From Chitinophagaceae bacterium (GTDB lineage Bacteria; Bacteroidota; Bacteroidia; Chitinophagales; Chitinophagaceae): 64,000 bases of DNA. Both the position numbers and the translations under genes were made by a program. The DNA is taken from contig JADKKA010000022.1 in assembly GCA_016720745.1 (NCBI GenBank), positions 1,116,001 to 1,180,000 of the forward strand, read 5' to 3'. Below, piece by piece: positions 44,101 through 54,100 of the stretch. Numbering within the stretch: position 1 is the stretch's first letter; each line of letters starts with the position of its first letter. The notes under the pieces were generated by a model. It was not told where the DNA came from, ran no database searches, and worked only from the letters and a program-made list of their open reading frames with translations.

Positions 44101-47100
44101 TAACATCAAGCTTTGCCAGCCGGATATACTTGCTTTTTATTTTCAAATAGTAGTTTCTGAACAATTCCCATTCTGCCGTCAGGGAGCGACAGTTTGGATC
44201 GGGACTGCAGGTCCAGGAATTAATATAGTCTTCCGATGTAGCTGCGGGATCAGTTGGTTTGCAATACAACATCCATTCAATCAGTTGCTGGATATTTTTT
44301 CCGGGCAGCCAGCTATTACTTAAATCCTTAAACCTAATTTTCAAAACATTGGAAAGATTTGCCAGATCATTCTGCAGCATTGCTTTGTATACACTGGTGC
44401 CCCGCCCTCCGTTAAAAAAGGGATCTACATTACTCAAAAGCAAGAAATCAGACTGACTGTAAAGACCAGCAGATTGTGCTTCCGACCCTTTATTGATTTT
44501 TTCCCGAAGTCTTTCATCAAATGTATAACTGGCTTCATTATTATATGTAGCTGGCTGATAGCCCGGATCCTTACACCATAGATAACTGCAATACTCAATA
44601 TGCCTCTTTACAAAATCAGCTGCCCACTCCGGATGATCCAGATAAGCTTTGATCATTTCTGCTTCCGTTACATCCGGATCTTTAATATTCCTTGTATTTC
44701 CATTCTCATCAGTGAAGCTGAAATTAGTTATCTGCGGATCGTTTTTATAATGCAGGGCAATACCATTATTAATATAAAGTATACTGACCGGTAATTCTTC
44801 AGTCAATACTGTATAGGTAGAGGGATTAAAAAGGAGGTACTGCCCGCCCGGCTTTACATCGTTCTTCATCTGATCCAGCTTTTGCTCACAGGGAGAGGGT
44901 GGCTGGCAATTCGCTGCAATCTGTTGACAATTGAATAATAATTCGCTATAGGTAGTGGCTATCCAGTTTTGAATCTCAGGAGAATAAATATTAAAAGTGA
45001 GCCCACTGTATTTTTCATCCTTTAACTTCTGCAACAGCGCATTCATATTTGTTAAAAATTGCGGGAAAGCGCCCAATTTTTCCATACAGGTACTGCACTC
45101 ACTGTAGCAGGCTTTCAGATCAGCCAACAACATTTCATCGTGGAAGAATTGCTGGAGGGTCTTCAGATCGGTATTATTGGCGATATAGTAATCCGTTTGG
45201 AATTTGATCACTGATTCGCTTAGCCGTAGTTTGTAATGAACGGTATGTTCACCCAGTTTAACTACCGGAACTATTAAAGTTTGGGTAACGGGGGTGGCAT
45301 TGGGATTACAGGTCACACTATTGATCTGAAAAGGGGCGCTGCTGGCCGAAGCAATAATATTACCGCAATCATCCTTCACGGTCACTTCTACATCATAATA
45401 ACAGTTACTGCAAAACTGCTGTCCAAAACCCGGACCGTTCCAGGGACCCAGATTGGCGGGATCAACAGTGTAGTGAACTTTGAATTGACCAGTTACCGCG
45501 GCCATAAAAGTGGCAGATGCTTCTTTGAATAAGCCTCCTGTGTTCACCTGGAAATCTGCCGGTCTCATCAGAATCTGCGTCATTGTTTTACGGGCATCCG
45601 GTGTTAATGCTGAGGCCAGTTCATCTACATTACCTGGTGCTTTACCAGCCAGTGCGGTGGCAATGGTTTTTCCCCCCGCATTGACGTAGCTTATACTAAC
45701 CTGGCCGTTGGGGTCTATGACCATATTTTTCAGATAATGGGAGCTTTTACCCGCTTCCATTCCGAAAACTCTATCCAGTTCCGATTGCAGGGGCTTACCA
45801 TAGAAATAATTGGTTTCCCTTCCACTGCCAATTTTAAACTCGGGTCCTACCCCACTCTGTCTTCTTACCCTTCCGGTATTATCAGGTGTAAATTCTGTAA
45901 GTGTAAAAGGATAACCCAGCCCATCCACTCCTCTTGAATCGGGAACATACTTACTGAAATAGTAATTGGGATCTGCAATAAACACATTATTCGGTGAATA
46001 ATATTGAGCAGCACCACTGGAGGTGTTCAATCCTGATGCAGATATAGTGCAGTTATTCCCTGCCACTACTGCACTAATATCATTATGACTATATGGGATT
46101 CCGGCAGCATTCTTATTTAATGCAGGGTAAAACTTCAGTTGATTATCATTCAAAGGTGCCGGCAGGATATTGACTGCAGGACGGCCCATTTTATCATAAA
46201 CCGTTTCTGCTACCACTGCTTTATTATCTTCATTGGTAATTGTAACTGCCTGGCGACTCCGCATTGATCCGTCAAAAAATGAAACCACTTCTTTCTTTTT
46301 TCCTTCTTCGGCATAAGAGGCCGTGTACTGCCAGTTGAGATTTTCCTCCAGCGCATCAATATGTATGGCTGCTGTATTACCGCCACCATCACGATACTGC
46401 CAATTACTGGTTAACCGGATGCCGGTATTGATATCATAGGAAGCGCTTCTTACCCGGGTCACCAGGTATCCGGAAGGAAATGGCGCATTGATCAAATAAG
46501 TAGAAGTAGTGACGGTAACCCGTGTATTATCATTTTTCAGCCAAATTGCCACCGTTGCATCCGGAATATTATAAGGACCTAAACCCTGACTATTCAGCGG
46601 TATTCCTCTCTCACTCATATTATCAATATAAGTCCATTCAACATCGTATTCTTCAGCCCCTGGAAAATCCGCAGGGTTCCAGGATATTTCATATTGTGAT
46701 CCCTGCGGCTGAATAGCGTTATTTCTTCCGGGGTTATTGTTACCAGCAGTAACAAGGGTGGGCTCTTTCTCCGCCATCGATAACCTGGCAGTAACCTGCT
46801 GGGTAAAGGGATATTTACGTTGCACCAGGATCTGGTTTTTGATCCTGAAGACAGCGGGTAAATCCTCACCCCATTCCGGTGAAGTGATTGAATTAACAAC
46901 AACGGTCACTTTATATGCATTCTTAAAACTATACCGGTCATAAAGCGGATAAAATTTGCCTGTTGCAGTATCATACCTGACGACAAGTGAAATGTCGTTG
47001 ATTTCTGTTGGTTTTAACTGATCTCTGCTGGTAAAGTACCGGATGGACACTTTGAGGGTACAGGTAAATGGTTTATTATAATAGTAAATGGAAGTATCCT

Positions 47101-47332
47101 GCCGAAGTTCAAAAGTGATAAAATTATTGACAGACAAGTTCCTGATCAGGTTCCATTGATCCAGTGGCAGATTGAGGAATTTGTCATCCACGACCGTACA
47201 GGAGTCCCCCTTTTTAATCTTGCCACTCATCGAATGAACATAGGATTCATCAGCTGCCTTTATTCCCGTAGCAAAAGAAAGGCAAACAAGTAGGAGTACT
47301 AAACTATTTTTTATGTATTTCCTGGTTGGCAT
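38120..47332 (-). CDS. RHS-repeat protein with variable C-terminal tip (3070 aa)
   Basis: Very large exported protein with a Sec signal peptide (NSLVLLLVCLSFATGIKA). The N-terminal third contains a DUF6443-like segment (about 330-410: LEENLNWQYTASYAEEGKKK, SRQAVTITNEDNKAVVAETV, YDKMGRPAVNILPAPL). A long Cys-rich middle region follows (about 640-1700, motifs such as CYSECSTCMEKL and FCSNCYYDV). A LamG-like module lies at about 1860-2040 (WTHLQIQS, LQLYLDGRKL, FRIYDRTASDAEVLANY). YD/RHS repeats occupy about 2095-2735, then the RHS core (YYPFGMIQPG ... YDFGARIYDGRIGKWLSVDP) and a tip from about 2790 that I do not recognise. It is the last large gene of the operon. RHS shells encapsulate a toxic C-terminus. 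Confidence 0.9.
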   Translation of the reverse strand: MPTRKYIKNSLVLLLVCLSFATGIKAADESYVHSMSGKIKKGDSCTVVDDKFLNLPLDQWNLIRNLSVNNFITFELRQDTSIYYYNKPFTCTLKVSIRYFTSRDQLKPTEINDISLVVRYDTATGKFYPLYDRYSFKNAYKVTVVVNSITSPEWGEDLPAVFRIKNQILVQRKYPFTQQVTARLSMAEKEPTLVTAGNNNPGRNNAIQPQGSQYEISWNPADFPGAEEYDVEWTYIDNMSERGIPLNSQGLGPYNIPDATVAIWLKNDNTRVTVTTSTYLINAPFPSGYLVTRVRSASYDINTGIRLTSNWQYRDGGGNTAAIHIDALEENLNWQYTASYAEEGKKKEVVSFFDGSMRSRQAVTITNEDNKAVVAETVYDKMGRPAVNILPAPLNDNQLKFYPALNKNAAGIPYSHNDISAVVAGNNCTISASGLNTSSGAAQYYSPNNVFIADPNYYFSKYVPDSRGVDGLGYPFTLTEFTPDNTGRVRRQSGVGPEFKIGSGRETNYFYGKPLQSELDRVFGMEAGKSSHYLKNMVIDPNGQVSISYVNAGGKTIATALAGKAPGNVDELASALTPDARKTMTQILMRPADFQVNTGGLFKEASATFMAAVTGQFKVHYTVDPANLGPWNGPGFGQQFCSNCYYDVEVTVKDDCGNIIASASSAPFQINSVTCNPNATPVTQTLIVPVVKLGEHTVHYKLRLSESVIKFQTDYYIANNTDLKTLQQFFHDEMLLADLKACYSECSTCMEKLGAFPQFLTNMNALLQKLKDEKYSGLTFNIYSPEIQNWIATTYSELLFNCQQIAANCQPPSPCEQKLDQMKNDVKPGGQYLLFNPSTYTVLTEELPVSILYINNGIALHYKNDPQITNFSFTDENGNTRNIKDPDVTEAEMIKAYLDHPEWAADFVKRHIEYCSYLWCKDPGYQPATYNNEASYTFDERLREKINKGSEAQSAGLYSQSDFLLLSNVDPFFNGGRGTSVYKAMLQNDLANLSNVLKIRFKDLSNSWLPGKNIQQLIEWMLYCKPTDPAATSEDYINSWTCSPDPNCRSLTAEWELFRNYYLKIKSKYIRLAKLDVNPSCENCFIGQDPLSAAICEDPGPLPDYSLVGGVTDKRVQYKNGTESFKGNYRIKLQYIPTGQFQYIDAMKGTYSTEIIPNLYGNPNFNIVEVKCINGNPQQSCNNGGSGGGGTCYGLEEFISEDRNCTFNGNGGYEWDECQRYAVRPAGPVNSVVQLRIQQIEVTYYPYNSSTTYFDVTLNPGEQEVYMGQSIYRISAPPYPENFIETRTFGVVEVLSCSFPCPPTTSFTATSNIAPSNPCYGVNGDAQLTVNYTGSVPALPFPADKRITVYCNVGLASPVAVVIDNTTGSGILCIPGNLPCCPEVASVLCEDITPPPTAPPSTCANDPRRHDYGNKMRIWNEYIDESGYLDCLSANAPVTQTEIDAQIAASIVRLRAQATENLTALKQNWLDRLRSVVRDENENDVMSGLPERFFSLKDPNETTINATIQNLVNQLVIIAQKYIDIAPQNNIRAASTLPPGITAINGYNNFTQAFTAIIGTPLMQLGFGPHLLNEPYPYDKTPVLSSPNISTLSTEICSRVTAMKNRWITAGSPGTFHNYLKLELKDDYTLTAAELADLESRCANNCKQLNEPLLLPAVFASPIPANPDHGWVNCSRINSLYIGFTSMYPGVTANTQLFRVLMTNYMNASLGYALSFDEYEEFRTTTCNSNPSAVLYNKAATIQIAPDYTLLCVENIMRSVFDRAAQEYEFYIETERRKFRNNYISKCLSTNASAKLEGEQYEYHYTLYYYDQSGNLVKTIPPEGVDFLSDTEIELVEEFRDTDPAVCTGAGIPTTENATATFNALSSGLQTNSIRATEMWLYSANGTNSRQVRVVTPDNKYMYQAAIADGKLWLEIYSLTASGSSVDVTLSNHAVASVSQLMPLQQWTHLQIQSATNLTDGTLQLYLDGRKLTNITGDIPAYPFDWEIVSNANSFTLPAADLSVLKHFRIYDRTASDAEVLANYKNSCLSPVGALAVQSSPLQYWGRFNIPPPGGPTTTGPGSTVEYINRFIVPDHVLATSYAYNSLNQVTKQSSPDGGTSEFFYDRLGRLTISQNAEQKTPRIINAENPANRYSYTRYDALGRITEVGEKLGSSLIPTENDTRNQGWLDGWLLSGSNRQVTVTAYDIAPAWAPAPLAGTQKNLRKRVAASALLTTASPITNPSVNREAASYYSYDMVGNVHTLVQENPALAAIEAGSDGLKTIKYQFDLVSGKVNKVLYQDGKWDQFYYQYIYDADNRVIKALSSRINYSDPGQWVMEAFYRYYLHGPLARMELGNSKVQGMDYAYTLQGWLKGVNSKVLDPNKDMSGDGLLTGPFTTVARDVLGFSLGYYNGDYSPVGGTGAGAFALQYQAPSYDPTGQVRNFETGKNLYNGNIGHTTYAIKEIENGSTVGYTYRYDQLNRITGMRRNNITAGATVWSNSSIIDAYKEEISYDANGNIKTYLRNGADQPGLPPQMDQLTYGYSVDGNGRLVNNRLRHVNDQVAAGNYTEDIDNQGTDNYQYDNIGNLQSDAAEGLVHVNWTVYGKIATIQKTIGGADTYITYSYDPAGNRISKAVQKPGRLGTTTTYYVRDAQGTVLGVYEYVQPDGGSTYSWTEQHLYGSSRLGMVSPALFYDGNQAYAPPVTGDPVGNNIVGLRSYELSNHLGNVLAVISDIKTGFPDGHFEATVLSANDYYPFGMIQPGRTYSAGNGYRYGFNGKEKDNDIAGDHYDFGARIYDGRIGKWLSVDPLSAKYPNEAPYIFAGSSPIFMLDKLGEIKETIHMQYDAKTGIYTVLKVTHSWGLKRVITTEWRGSTLAYFNDYYDYQTYKVTVINGKKGGDYSKYTNLSDQTFGKSKYHSTGDDPFTSTWWAEMRIGEYGTFNETDIPLISNFHFRHPDAPRPFEPYGSIEWPLMRLNIFPLINALGESNVDENKQVEINSLTIGEYSFEKIKAKEVKVDLRQTKKEVYKKDRDKPEIIIPEMRFDNLHSKQIEQNINEKQKNRNYLFKEITDKFEVGKKITPETQLGFR
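38980..39131 (-). repeat. RHS-core inverted repeat, right copy
   Basis: The 152-bp counterpart of 35737-35888 in opposite orientation (149 of 152 identical), located inside the 3070-aa RHS gene at the junction between the shell and the variable tip. The distance between outer repeat ends is 3395 bp. Confidence 0.95.
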
Positions 47333-47342
47333 ATGCCCTGTC

Positions 47343-48125
47343 TCATTTTAATGAATCATTTATTATTAATTGATATCCTTTATATGCATTTGTTGTTTGA
47401 AAAATTCCATTTTCCGGCCTGATAATATTTTTTATTTTATCATGAATGGATGTTCCAGACAGCGGCTGGTATTTATATTCCATCACGGTTAGCCATGTTC
47501 TTTTAGCTTCTTCATTTTCTCCCATGAACATGGCGTCTTTCCACCATTCAATTTCGGCCTTGATGATCAGGTAGCTAACCGGACTGTAATACAATGTGCT
47601 TCGTTTTATCCGCGGATCTGCTACAGATTCCATACTCAGCTTCCTGATGCCTTTTGACTCCGTGACAATCGCTTTTAGCTCCTTTTCACCTGTTTGGCTG
47701 AGATACTGATCAAGTGTTAATCCTTTTTGCAGCCCGGCATTCACATCCTGAATGATTTTTGACACAGTGATCATCTTATTAACTGTATCAACCTGGACCG
47801 ACAGGCTATCCGTTATATAGGTAAATAGATACCCAAGCTGACCAGCTGCCTGATTTTTCATTCGTTCATAGCTAAAAGGAGTGGTTTCTTTCAGTATATC
47901 TTTATTTTCCCTGTCGTAAAGCAGAATATCTGCCTTAAGGGAAATGGAAGTATCCAGCTTGCCATATTTGGCCACTAATTTTTTTATTTCTTCTTTTGGA
48001 TCCCGTTCTTCATTACCACCCTGATTCATACCAAGGCCAAACCAGTTCCTTCCCGTTGCCAGTGCAAAAAAGCCTGTCAAACTGAGTATTAAAACCAGGA
48101 TAACTATATTACCTTTTCTTTTCAT
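47343..48125 (-). CDS. Signal-anchored hypothetical protein in the RHS operon
   Basis: A 260-aa protein with an N-terminal membrane anchor or signal (about 5-23, GNIVILVLILSLTGFFALA), followed by a Glu/Lys-rich segment and a mixed alpha/beta domain. I do not recognise it. Features are SLKADILLYDRENKDILKET, QLGYLFTYITDSLSVQVDTV and YYSPVSYLIIKAEIEWWKDA. It lies between the two giant RHS-type genes with 10-16 bp gaps, so it is likely a dedicated accessory or chaperone in the envelope. Confidence 0.6.
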   Translation of the reverse strand: MKRKGNIVILVLILSLTGFFALATGRNWFGLGMNQGGNEERDPKEEIKKLVAKYGKLDTSISLKADILLYDRENKDILKETTPFSYERMKNQAAGQLGYLFTYITDSLSVQVDTVNKMITVSKIIQDVNAGLQKGLTLDQYLSQTGEKELKAIVTESKGIRKLSMESVADPRIKRSTLYYSPVSYLIIKAEIEWWKDAMFMGENEEAKRTWLTVMEYKYQPLSGTSIHDKIKNIIRPENGIFQTTNAYKGYQLIINDSLK

Positions 48126-48141
48126 GTTTATCCTTTGACCT

Positions 48142-51100
48142 TTAGTTTCTTTTGCGTAATGACTGCCTGTTTTCTTTTAATGTCATGATTCCCTTTTCTG
48201 TTTCCTTTTTCACCCTCACTGGTGTCCCTTCATCATCATACTCGTAGAGGGTGGCAAAATTATTTTCATCCAGTTGCGCCATCAGTCTCATCGTTCTGTT
48301 ATCGTATACATATGAATTCATTTGACCGGCATTGGGGAAAATCCTGATATCATCGACATATTTTGCGGACCCTGACATCTCCAGTACAAAACTGGATGAT
48401 GCTATAAAAGGTATCTCTACTCTCTTCCACCCCTCTACCACTGTGATGGCTGTTGGACTCACCCCATTGACAGTAATGGAAACACCGCTCAGGGAATTGG
48501 TCGTAGGACTGCCATCGAAGACCCAGCAACTAAAAATGTAGTTTCTTCCGTTGACAGGCGCGAATCCATTGGCGAGTTCATTTGATCCCAATAAATAATG
48601 TCCGGGGCCATCATAAAACAATAAAGGCGTTGATGGAGGTTGAGCATTACCGGCCTGTTTGGTGATATTAGTTGTGCCATTTAGTTTGTAACTGGATTTA
48701 CCTGTATGTGATTCCTCCAGGCTGATACTGCCACCCGGGCCTGTCCAGACATTACTCTGATTAACCAGTCCAAAATCCAGATGTCTGTTTAACGGGCAGG
48801 GTTCATTATTGACTGTTTCCAGATCAAAATCATAATCTTCAAAACCATCAAAAGCAATTTCATTATTTCGGGCATTGGCGGCTACGGCTGTGGCGACAGA
48901 CTGCTTATAACCAAATAATGCAGACCCATAGCGGCCAAGGGCATCCACGCTTTCAATTTCATTACCCTTTTGATCATAATAAACGGAACTATTACTCCAA
49001 ACCCATCGGGTATCACTTGAACCTGTTTTAACCAGTCCGGCAGTACCCATAGAAACTCCCTGGAAAGTCCAAAAGGGTGTATAAGATTTATAATAACCTG
49101 TACTGCGGATATCTGTTCCGCCTGTTTGTGCCGGGTTTCCGGGCTTTTGTTCGCGGTTGACCGTGTATACATGGTTCATCAGCGGACGCCAGTTGCCTTT
49201 GATACCTGTATAGTATGGGTTAATTTTTTGATTCACCGGGTCATCGCAACTATTAATTTGAATGGGTGGTGTAACAAGATGGAATGTGACCAAATCTGTA
49301 AACGTAGCGTATGCACCGTAAAAATTCTGGTAATCAATACAGGATCCTCGTATCAGGGTTCCATTGGGTACATTACAGGAATTCGTTCTTCTGAAAACGT
49401 AATCACATCCAGATTCATTGATTAAACAATACTTGTTCATATAGGCCACAAATGTGATTTGGGGATCATATCCTTCCATGGGCCCTGTCCAACTGCACAT
49501 ATTGGCATTCAGTTCAGTGGCCATCGCAGATTCACTCATGCTGGAATTGACCAAATTGATGAAGTCGGGGTGGATGTAATCAAAAACAATATTATATCCC
49601 CCTATCGAAGCGGCGTCACCAGGATTGATATAAAACTGATTGGTACCGCTGTTATATCGCTGATTCTGCATGAAATAAGGGAAAGCGGCAGGAGGCTGAT
49701 TATTGTAGAAACTACACATACAGGGATTGTGAAAGCAATCACCTCCCATATAAATCATATCGGCAACAGTCAAATTATCAGTATTCCAGGCAAACAAACC
49801 TCTTCTGGTATATGTGCCATTTTGCTCGATAATTTTTTTAATGGCGGAATTAAATAAATTGCCGGTACATAACGTATTAGCACAGGTAGTATCAGGGCCG
49901 GAATATGAATTGGAAATTTTATTCACCGGAACCGCCCATTCATCTTTGAATTCAATTGCTTTGGAATCCAGCACATTTTTACCCAGATCAAGAATGATCT
50001 GACCTCCTACTCTTGGATCTTTCATGGTTACAACAGATCCTACGGCACCGGTGAGCAAATTGCGCCTGCCTGACCGAAGTAGTAACCAGGTACCGCTGGC
50101 CACAATAAATTCACCTTTCTGATCAATTAACCGGTAATCCGGTACCGTTGTTCCTGACTGCGGACCTTTGATAATCCATCCACGTTTTTCCGTCTGGCCC
50201 AGGAACACGAGTTCATCACCGGGGAATAAATAGGCTTTCTCTTCCGCATCATTCAAAGAAGTTATTTTCCCATCTGCTCCAGTTGTAAAACTGGTAAAAG
50301 TGGTGCCTAGATTTTTATAAGCAGCCCCCATCCCTTCATAATCCACTACATAATGGGCGGGATAATTAAATGCATAAGTATACCGGTCATATTCATTCTG
50401 CGTTTTTGTCAACAGCACTTCACCAGTCTCTCCATCCCAAACCAGGTTTTCGGCCTCTACTGTAGATCCATTTTGTGTGGTGATTACCTTTGTAATAATG
50501 CCATATTTATGTACCACTTTTACTGCGGATATGGAATGATATGCAGATATAAATGAAGTATGATGGTAATTGGGTGCTGCAATCGGTATCGGAATAGGCG
50601 GAATAAAGAAAATAGGGAATGGCGGAATCAATGTAACCCCGGCGGAGGCGCCAAAAGTATCACCACTACTACTGCTGACACTTTCCCTTACATCAGTGGT
50701 CATGTCAACATCCACCCCCAGGGATTTTTTGGAATAAGTTCCGTCTGTTGCCATTACATCCACCACATTATCCAGTTCCTTTGCTTCAGCCCTGTCATCC
50801 TTTACATTGTACTTATATTCAGTTGAGGAAATCAAACTCCCCCCTTTATTATAAACCCTGACTAATTTTGGTTTTCCGTGCATATCGTTTAACTCCACTT
50901 TAAACCCCTGCGAAACAGCCATTTTATCCACTGAGTTGGAACTAAATAGCCGGACAGTCAGATTATTCTCATATGACCTGGCATCCAGTGGCATGTATTC
51001 CACGAAAGTGGGAAACTCCTGTGCCGTATAAAATTCGTTTTCGATGTAACCAGTTTGCTTTTCATTACTGACACCGAAACTGGTGACGGTGACTTTGCTA

Positions 51101-54100
51101 TAACCCACTGATGCAGCCGGAAAGTAAGACTCACAGAATGGTTTCTCCACATAATGATACTTATCATTTGCCCAATGTACTTTTTCGGTATAATTCACCG
51201 GTTCATGAAAAGGATTCTCTTCGTTTCCAATTTGTGGCTCATAAGAAGCGACCCCGGAAGACGCAATAATATTGCCGGCATTATCCCTGATCGAATAATC
51301 GTATTCCTGTCCGTATGCTGCTGCCGTAGCACCCGAAACCATTTGATCCCAGTCATCTGAAATCTGCACTTTTTTAACTCTTGCTCCGCCACCAATTTTT
51401 ATGTTATAGGGATTTGTCAGCCTGACCATACTTTTGTCCAGATTGACCCAGTCTGCAAATTTCTTATTGGCAGCTCTCTTCTCAAATGGCTTCCCCAATT
51501 CAGAAATATAATTGGTCAAAGCCTGAACAATTGACCGAATAGCTGCTTCACCGTCTCCCACTTCCAGGTTATCATAATTGTCAAAAGCGTAATGGGGTAA
51601 ATCCGTTTGCAACATCTGCCAGGCCCCTAAGGCTATGGGGTTGTAAAAAACATCAGATTTTTCCGGTTTAATTTTGGTCAAACCCAATCTTACGGTTGCC
51701 GCATCCGGGAAGTCGGTCGTAGCCAAATTCACCTGTGCATAGCCATGTACATATTCATCTTTTCCTGGCTTGTTATTTATATTCGTGAGGACTTTATAGA
51801 AAATGCTTTCATGGTATTTCCCGCCACCCATTGAAAGATATTTTTCTTTGAATTCCGTTAATCTTTCGGCAGGTGTTGAACTTGTTAATGGCCGGGGCAA
51901 TTCAATCACCAGCCTGTCTGCATTAATCAGCCCGGTTGCCTGACCGCTGTTCTCAATCCCTTTAATAAAACACATTTGCATCGCCTTCCGGTTCTGCACC
52001 CACGCATAATCATCACTTTCATAAACAACAGTAATGACTCCGCTGCTGGGGGTTTTAATTCTTGTCAGTTGCCATTTAGATGCCAACCTGTCGGCAATCC
52101 CCCTTTCATCAATCACAGTTGCGGGGTTAACCTGAGGGACATACGGGAATTCGGAATTATTTAATAAAGGCTGGAGATTACCATTTCCCAGTATTTTGGT
52201 ACGATTATAAAAGCCCTGCTTATAAGTTCCCCAACGGTCGCTTTGTCTCTCTGTGTATTGATCTCCTTTCTCCAAAGGATCCATTAAAGTATATTCAGCT
52301 TGATTTACCTGGCTGTTGACCGGAAGTAGATCATACTCGAATTCATAGGGATTAGTGATGCCGCGGGTACTTTTTCCAAATTCAAAGGTTACTTTTTTAA
52401 GGGTAAGTTTTCCTTTCGATGGAGCTGCCCCTAACACATTGGGAGTACCTTGCCAGAGCGAATAATCGTATGTAAGCCTTACAATTTTTACAGGAGTAGC
52501 ATTTGTACCATTTTTGATCCAGTCGGCCTTTGAATAGAGTGTAATTTTATCCAGCTTTTTCAGCAAATTCGAAGTATTGATTACTCCCTGCTCATTCGTT
52601 ACTCCTAAGCCGTCATCCCGGTTACTTGTTTCAAAAATGGCAATCATGGTTTTACTTTCCACAGACTGGAGATACCAGATTTCCTTTTCACCATAAGAAA
52701 TACTTGCTTTATCATCCAGGTGATCACTGATAAAACCTTCATTATAATTTGCTTTATTTAAGCCAAAAGGAGCTCTCCATTTAAAATCGTTACTAAGTTT
52801 CGTATAGTTAAATTTAACAGCGGTTCCAGGATCATCATCACTGATTCCATTTCCGGTTTTGTCAACATAGTCGGGAGATAAAATACCCGTTAATAAAAAT
52901 GTGGTGGCATAAGCAGGAACATCTTCTTTTGAATAGTAATTATCCCTGCCGTTGGCATTACCAACTTTATCATCAACACCAGGGGTATAATTATATACAC
53001 CAGATTTCCTGGCCTGTTCATAATTGGTTGCTTTTTTAACAGCAAATGTGATATCATTCTGCACTTTATTATACACAGGAATGCCATAAATCATTCGTTT
53101 ACCTTCATTATCCGTCACATTTATCTGGGACAAATGATGCGCTTTCCTAAATGTGTTAATTCTAGGTTCTCCATTGATCATTTTATCCAATCCGTAATTT
53201 TTAGCCTGATCAGCTGTGAGGTAACTGAATCCTGCCACTCTTTTTTCCCTTGTAGTTCTTTTTAGCGGCGAACTGATATTTTCCTGGGTATTTCCCCTGT
53301 ACTTGTAAACAGGATATGAAACAGCCTGTGACCCACTGCCGGGCTGGTTGATCACCACCTGATTGGCTCTTTCACCCCCTATCTTTGGCATGTACACTTC
53401 GTCAGTCAGTGTCTTTTCTCCTACTTGTTTTATATATACATCTTCTTCCAGTGCGTTAGCATTGAAGTTTGTCTCAGCCACCGAAAGAAAGTTATTATTA
53501 GCAACCCATTTAGTGGTCTGTGAGCCTCCGTTTGTGAGATTAATATTACCTCCTATCTGGAAAATACTGCCGCCCCCGGCAGTTAACCCAAGTGTGGCAT
53601 TATCGGACACATTGGTATTCCTTTTATCAAAAACCACATAGTTTCCTGAATAGAATGGCCTGAATTGTTGCGACCCGGTCTGGGCGGTTACATTAAAATA
53701 ATCGTAGGTTGGTACTGGTGAGGCAATGGCAGGAGTTCCTTTAACGAATACCCCATCTTTTTCACGGTTGAAATCAATCATGGCCGCCGGGTTATTCCTG
53801 CCTTTCACATAATTCATGTATCCATAGGCTTTACTGGAAATATTATTATTTATAATTTCTTCTTTATAGGTATATCCTTTGCCACCCACCCCTCCGTACA
53901 CACCGGTAAAAAGTCCACCGATATCGAAAGTGAATGTAAAACCGCTGTTCCTTTTTTCCACTGTTTGTGCCGGTGTATAAGTTTGTCCGAAATTCTTTTC
54001 ATACGAAATATCCAGGGAATTCCCGAGGAAAAGATCCTTGTTACTCGGATTGAATGAAGCACTTAGTGACATACTTTTCAATCCCTCGCGGGTGTTATAT